Source: Amphiduros pacificus (Eukaryota; Annelida; Polychaeta; Phyllodocida; Hesionidae). Taken from it: 64,000 nucleotides of DNA. Under the pieces are notes generated by a model. That model was not told the DNA's origin and made no database searches. It worked only from the letters and a program-made list of their open reading frames with translations. The stretch spans positions 12,869,479 to 12,933,478 of the forward strand of contig OX439007.1 of the NCBI GenBank assembly GCA_949316495.1. The letters run 5' to 3'. Shown in pieces: positions 61,208 through 64,000 of the stretch (position 1 is its first letter; the number at the start of each line of letters is the position of its first letter). Position numbers and translations under genes: made by a program.

Positions 61208-61798
61208 CTAATTGTGATTTGTAATTTCGAATGGAGGCACCCATCCTCCGAAGGCCTTCTCCAGCTCCCTGGCCACGGCTATGCTCAGGTGGTCGTTATG
61301 GTAGTTAGATACCACCTGGAACCCGATGGGCACGCCTTCCTTACTCAGGCCCATGGGCACATGAGTGGATGGCAGACCAAGAACATTGAATATTCCTGTG
61401 TAGGCGAAATCTGGGATGGTGGTGAGGGGCTGGTTATGATAGGGTGCTGGGCGTGGGAAGGTAGGATATATAAACACTCCGTCATCTTTCAACATATCTC
61501 GGAACTGTTGCTTGAGGTATTCGCATTTGCCTTTGAGTTTTTTCACCATTTCTGGTGGGTAGGGTATGTTCTCTGTGAGCCCCAAGCCTATCGCAGGCAG
61601 CGTGTGGCGTGGACGGAGCATGAACCATCGCATCAACTCCCAGGGGGCGCTGACAGGCGTGCCTCCACCCATCAGGCTGCAGAAACTCTCAACCTGGCCC
61701 GTGCTCATCTTACACGCCCAGATGTCGAAGGAATGTCGCAGGTCGTGAATCGCTACACACTCCACACTGGCTGACTGAGACTTCAGGTGTGCCACTGC
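61208..61798 (-). CDS. FAAH2: FAAH2 last exon
   Basis: The acceptor (minus strand) is gttccag and the exon starts AVAHLKSQSASVECV; a second AG three bases in would remove one Ala. It ends EITNHN-stop at 61208-61210. It includes the GIFNVLGLPSTHVPMG core and the GGW near the end. Confidence 0.95.
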   Translation of the reverse strand, partial: AVAHLKSQSASVECVAIHDLRHSFDIWACKMSTGQVESFCSLMGGGTPVSAPWELMRWFMLRPRHTLPAIGLGLTENIPYPPEMVKKLKGKCEYLKQQFRDMLKDDGVFIYPTFPRPAPYHNQPLTTIPDFAYTGIFNVLGLPSTHVPMGLSKEGVPIGFQVVSNYHNDHLSIAVARELEKAFGGWVPPFEITNHN

Positions 61799-64000
61799 CT
61801 GGAACAATCACAAAACTATTTTTTTTTATTTTGTTATTTTTATATTTCAATATTGAAAAATAGATTGTGCAAAGCCCTAAAATCAGATCAACTTTCTTAA
61901 ATGGATCAATGTGACAAAATCATTTCCAATAGGATTCTGGTACAAACTAATATCTCAAGAAATGGAGTTTTCAGATCTTTGCAGGGAAAGACATCATCAC
62001 CAAAAAGAACCAAAATTATCAAACTGGTTGTAGCATTAGTTCTTACTTTATTTCAATTGCAGCCAAACAAGGAACGTTGGACATGTTATCAAATACAAAT
62101 CATCATGTCTTATAAGATTGTGATAATTTGTGAATTAAGGCTGGATAAATGAACATGCGTGTTACTCTGTATGACCTGTTATGACCTTGAGATGAGGTTC
62201 ATTCACAGTTCAATTTAGTTCATATCCTTTGAGGAAAATCGCCTCATCTCTCCTTTATTCAATTATATTTTACGACTTAAATGTGGTGGTGGAAATTTCT
62301 TGATCTTTAAAATCATATTATGGGATATGAGCCTTACATCATGTCTGCTCAGCAAAACAGACACTATCATTTGTTCACTAAATCTGCACGGTGTTCAATT
62401 TATTACTTACTTTAATGAAGATAAATTTACATATATTAAGCTTTGCAAATTACAACCCTCAGCCACACTCCCTAAGAAGTTAATCCAACTGCAGTTTCCC
62501 TCAATTTTCACATCACACCATGCTGCTTTCTTCAAGTAAGCTGAGGTAACTTGAACAACCTTTTTTCTTTTTTCTATACATAATGGAGATAAAAATCATT
62601 TGAATCTAGTTCATGTCTCTACCCAATATCCAATAAAAGTTTCGCTTACACTGTCAGGAAAATTCCCCTCCAAAATATGTTTAATGCTCTATTATATTTC
62701 AATAAAATCACCCGACTAAAAAGTGGCATCATATGAGAGGAGGTTGTGTTTACTTAATGCAAGACACTGTCTGGTATTATCCACTGTGGGGGTACTTCAT
62801 CAGGACATGCCTGTGAATAAGACACATCACAAAAGCTTAGTATTTGTTTTTCATCTACACTTTCTACGAGATCTCTATTGGTTGTACATTTTCTATGCAA
62901 AAGCAAAGTCTTTTGTGTGAAATAATTTTTTGTTAAAACCAGAATAAACAATATAACATTGATGCGGAAGTTTCACTGCCTCTCACATATGGATCACATA
63001 TTGATAAAATCTTAATGTTATCCTTGTTGACACCTTCTTGGGTCCAGGATCATTGTAGAAACTGTGCACTTAACTTTCGGACAGCTACATTGATCGCATA
63101 TCATTATAGAACCAAATGGCTACATTACTGACAACTTCCTGGATCAGGTAATGATATAAAATCTGAGTGCTTACCTTGCTGACAGCTTCATGGATCAAGT
63201 AATGATATAAAATCTGAGTGCTTACCTTGCCGACAGCTTCATGGATCAAGTAATGATAAAGAATCTGAGTGCTTACCTTGCCGACAGCTTCATGGATCAA
63301 GTAATGATAAAGAATCTGAGTGCTTACCTTGCCGACAGCTTCATGGATCAAGTAATGATAAAGAATCTGAGTGCTTAACTTGCTGACAGCTTCATGGATC
63401 AAGTAATGATAAAGAATCTGAGTGCTTAACTTGCTGACAGCTTCATGGATCATTGTATTGACATTTGAGGATTTTATCTTGCTGACAGCTGTTGTGAGGA
63501 TCTTACCTTGCTGACAGCTGTTCTGAGGATCTTACCTTGCTGACAGCTGTTCTGTGGTTCTAACCTTGCTGACAGCTGTTGTGAGGATCTTACCATGCTG
63601 ACAGCTGTTGTGAGGATCTTACCTTGCTGACAGCTGTTGTGAGGATCTTACCTTGCTGACAGCTGTTGTGAGGATCTTACCTTGCTGACAGCTGTTGTGA
63701 GGATCTTACCTTGCTAATTGCTTCCTTGATCTGTGGATCCACGCGGCTGATGATGTAGCTGCCTCCATCATCCAGCATATAATGCACTCTTAAGCTGCTC
63801 ATTTCAACCTGAAGTTTAAGGAAAGTTTGTCAGTATAAGATGTAAAATGAAGAGTTATTGTTAAATATTTAGATTTTGTGGTTGAGACCATTCCAGTGGC
63901 TCACCTTTTGGCCGAGCTTGAGTTTGCTGACATCAGTCCCCTGCATTAAGACCTTGAACATTGGCAGGAGGTCCTCGGCATAGCGGCACATCGGTCCGGT
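61208..64000 (-). CDS. FAAH2: Fatty-acid amide hydrolase 2-like enzyme, C-terminal half (three last exons; gene continues past the right edge)
   Basis: Three exons on the - strand (64000-63905, 63808-63710, 61798-61208) give 261 residues ending in a TAG stop. They align along their full length with the C-terminal half of vertebrate FAAH2: TGPMCRYAEDL, DDGGSYIISRVD, SPWEL-like APWEL, DDGVFIYPTFP, FAYTGIFNVLGLPSTHVPMG, and the terminal LEKAFGGW. The enzyme is a membrane-associated amidase-signature serine hydrolase that breaks fatty-acid amides, such as N-acylethanolamines, into fatty acid and amine. The Ser-Ser-Lys catalytic triad belongs to upstream exons outside the window, so activity cannot be judged here. 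All three exons join in phase 0, and no frame damage is seen. Confidence 0.95.
61799..63114. other. Left part of the FAAH2 last intron, unique sequence
   Basis: AT-rich, with no further exon recognised. The flanking exons join directly in phase 0 and match the family without a gap, so none is needed. Confidence 0.6.
63115..63452. repeat. Intronic minisatellite, 51-bp unit, about 6.5 copies, carrying exon-end plus donor sequence
   Basis: On the - strand each unit reads ATGAAGCTGTCAGCAAGGTAAGC and onward, translated as IHEAVSK just before GTAAGC. That mirrors the real exon end IKEAISK followed by GTAAGA. About four units keep GTAAGC; the leftmost unit and the two rightmost are altered. The unit is a multiple of three and stays open for about 120 codons on the - strand. 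Confidence 0.92.
63475..63709. repeat. Intronic minisatellite, 29-bp unit, 8 copies, starting at the FAAH2 donor site
   Basis: On the - strand the unit is GTAAGATCCTCACAACA followed by GCTGTCAGCAAG. TGACAGCTGT recurs every 29 bases from about 63483 to 63686 on the + strand. The first unit begins with the authentic donor at 63709, and each later unit rebuilds AGCAAG next to GTAAG. One unit (near 63560) has GTTAG instead. Confidence 0.95.
63710..63808 (-). CDS. FAAH2: FAAH2 penultimate exon
   Basis: The acceptor (minus) is acttcag and the donor gtaaga; it has 33 codons, VEMSSLRVHYMLDDGGSYII and onward to KEAISK. The donor AGCAAG|GTAAGA is close to the ideal consensus. Confidence 0.94.
63905..64000 (-). 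CDS. FAAH2: FAAH2 exon (5' end outside the window)
   Basis: In-window codons read TGPMCRYAEDLLPMFKVLMQ and onward to KLGQK, with donor gtgagc. TGPM(C/A)R is conserved in amidase-signature enzymes after the catalytic region. The intron to the next exon is only 96 bases. Confidence 0.93.

Noticed and set aside
61145-61774. A 209-codon + strand frame
   Set aside because: It is the antisense shadow of the FAAH2 last exon, whose - strand translation matches the family along its whole length.

Overview
The window looks like animal nuclear DNA: AT-rich, with short exons split by GT-AG introns, tRNA-derived SINEs and a decayed LINE. Very many minisatellites are present. The repeat types (a tRNA-headed SINE ending in a CAAA-type tail, and an element starting with a GCCCTCCTCC inverted end) resemble those I associate with molluscs, so a mollusc or other lophotrochozoan is my best guess. 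That placement is inference.

Two genes can be supported well. (1) On the + strand, 31887-40676, eleven exons encode a USP6NL/RN-tre-type Rab GTPase-activating protein. It has a complete TBC domain with both catalytic fingers and a long Ser-Pro-rich tail. Only its first coding exon is missing. (2) On the - strand, 64000-61208, the three last exons of a fatty-acid amide hydrolase 2 (FAAH2) homologue run off the right edge. A possible third gene end, one microexon plus a last exon, lies at 1023-1228; it is weakly supported and not recognised.

Layout: 1-3.3 kb AT-rich with the possible gene end; 3.3-7.1 kb four minisatellites; 7571-8515 a foldback DNA element with TTAA target duplications; 8.5-10.7 kb plain; 10.7-15.1 kb a large 37-bp satellite made of two diverged monomer families; 15.2-26.8 kb a dozen more minisatellites; 26.8-31.9 kb plain; 31.9-40.7 kb the USP6NL gene, with a molluscan-type repeat in one intron and minisatellites in two; 40.7-45.3 kb 3' UTR and plain DNA; 45.3-49 kb a 43-bp array, two SINEs with clear target duplications, a GC-rich foldback and an empty-site copy of one SINE locus; 50.7-52 kb a dead LINE with a nested small insertion; 53-61.2 kb further arrays, the last lying just 3' of the FAAH2 stop codon; 61.2-64 kb FAAH2.

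The two genes have no evident functional link (endosomal Rab control versus lipid amide breakdown). The most striking signal is that intronic minisatellites sit directly at 5' splice sites and repeat them. In FAAH2 two separate arrays copy the exon end plus its donor site many times, and USP6NL shows weaker versions at two exons. No LTR element or virus-like element was seen.
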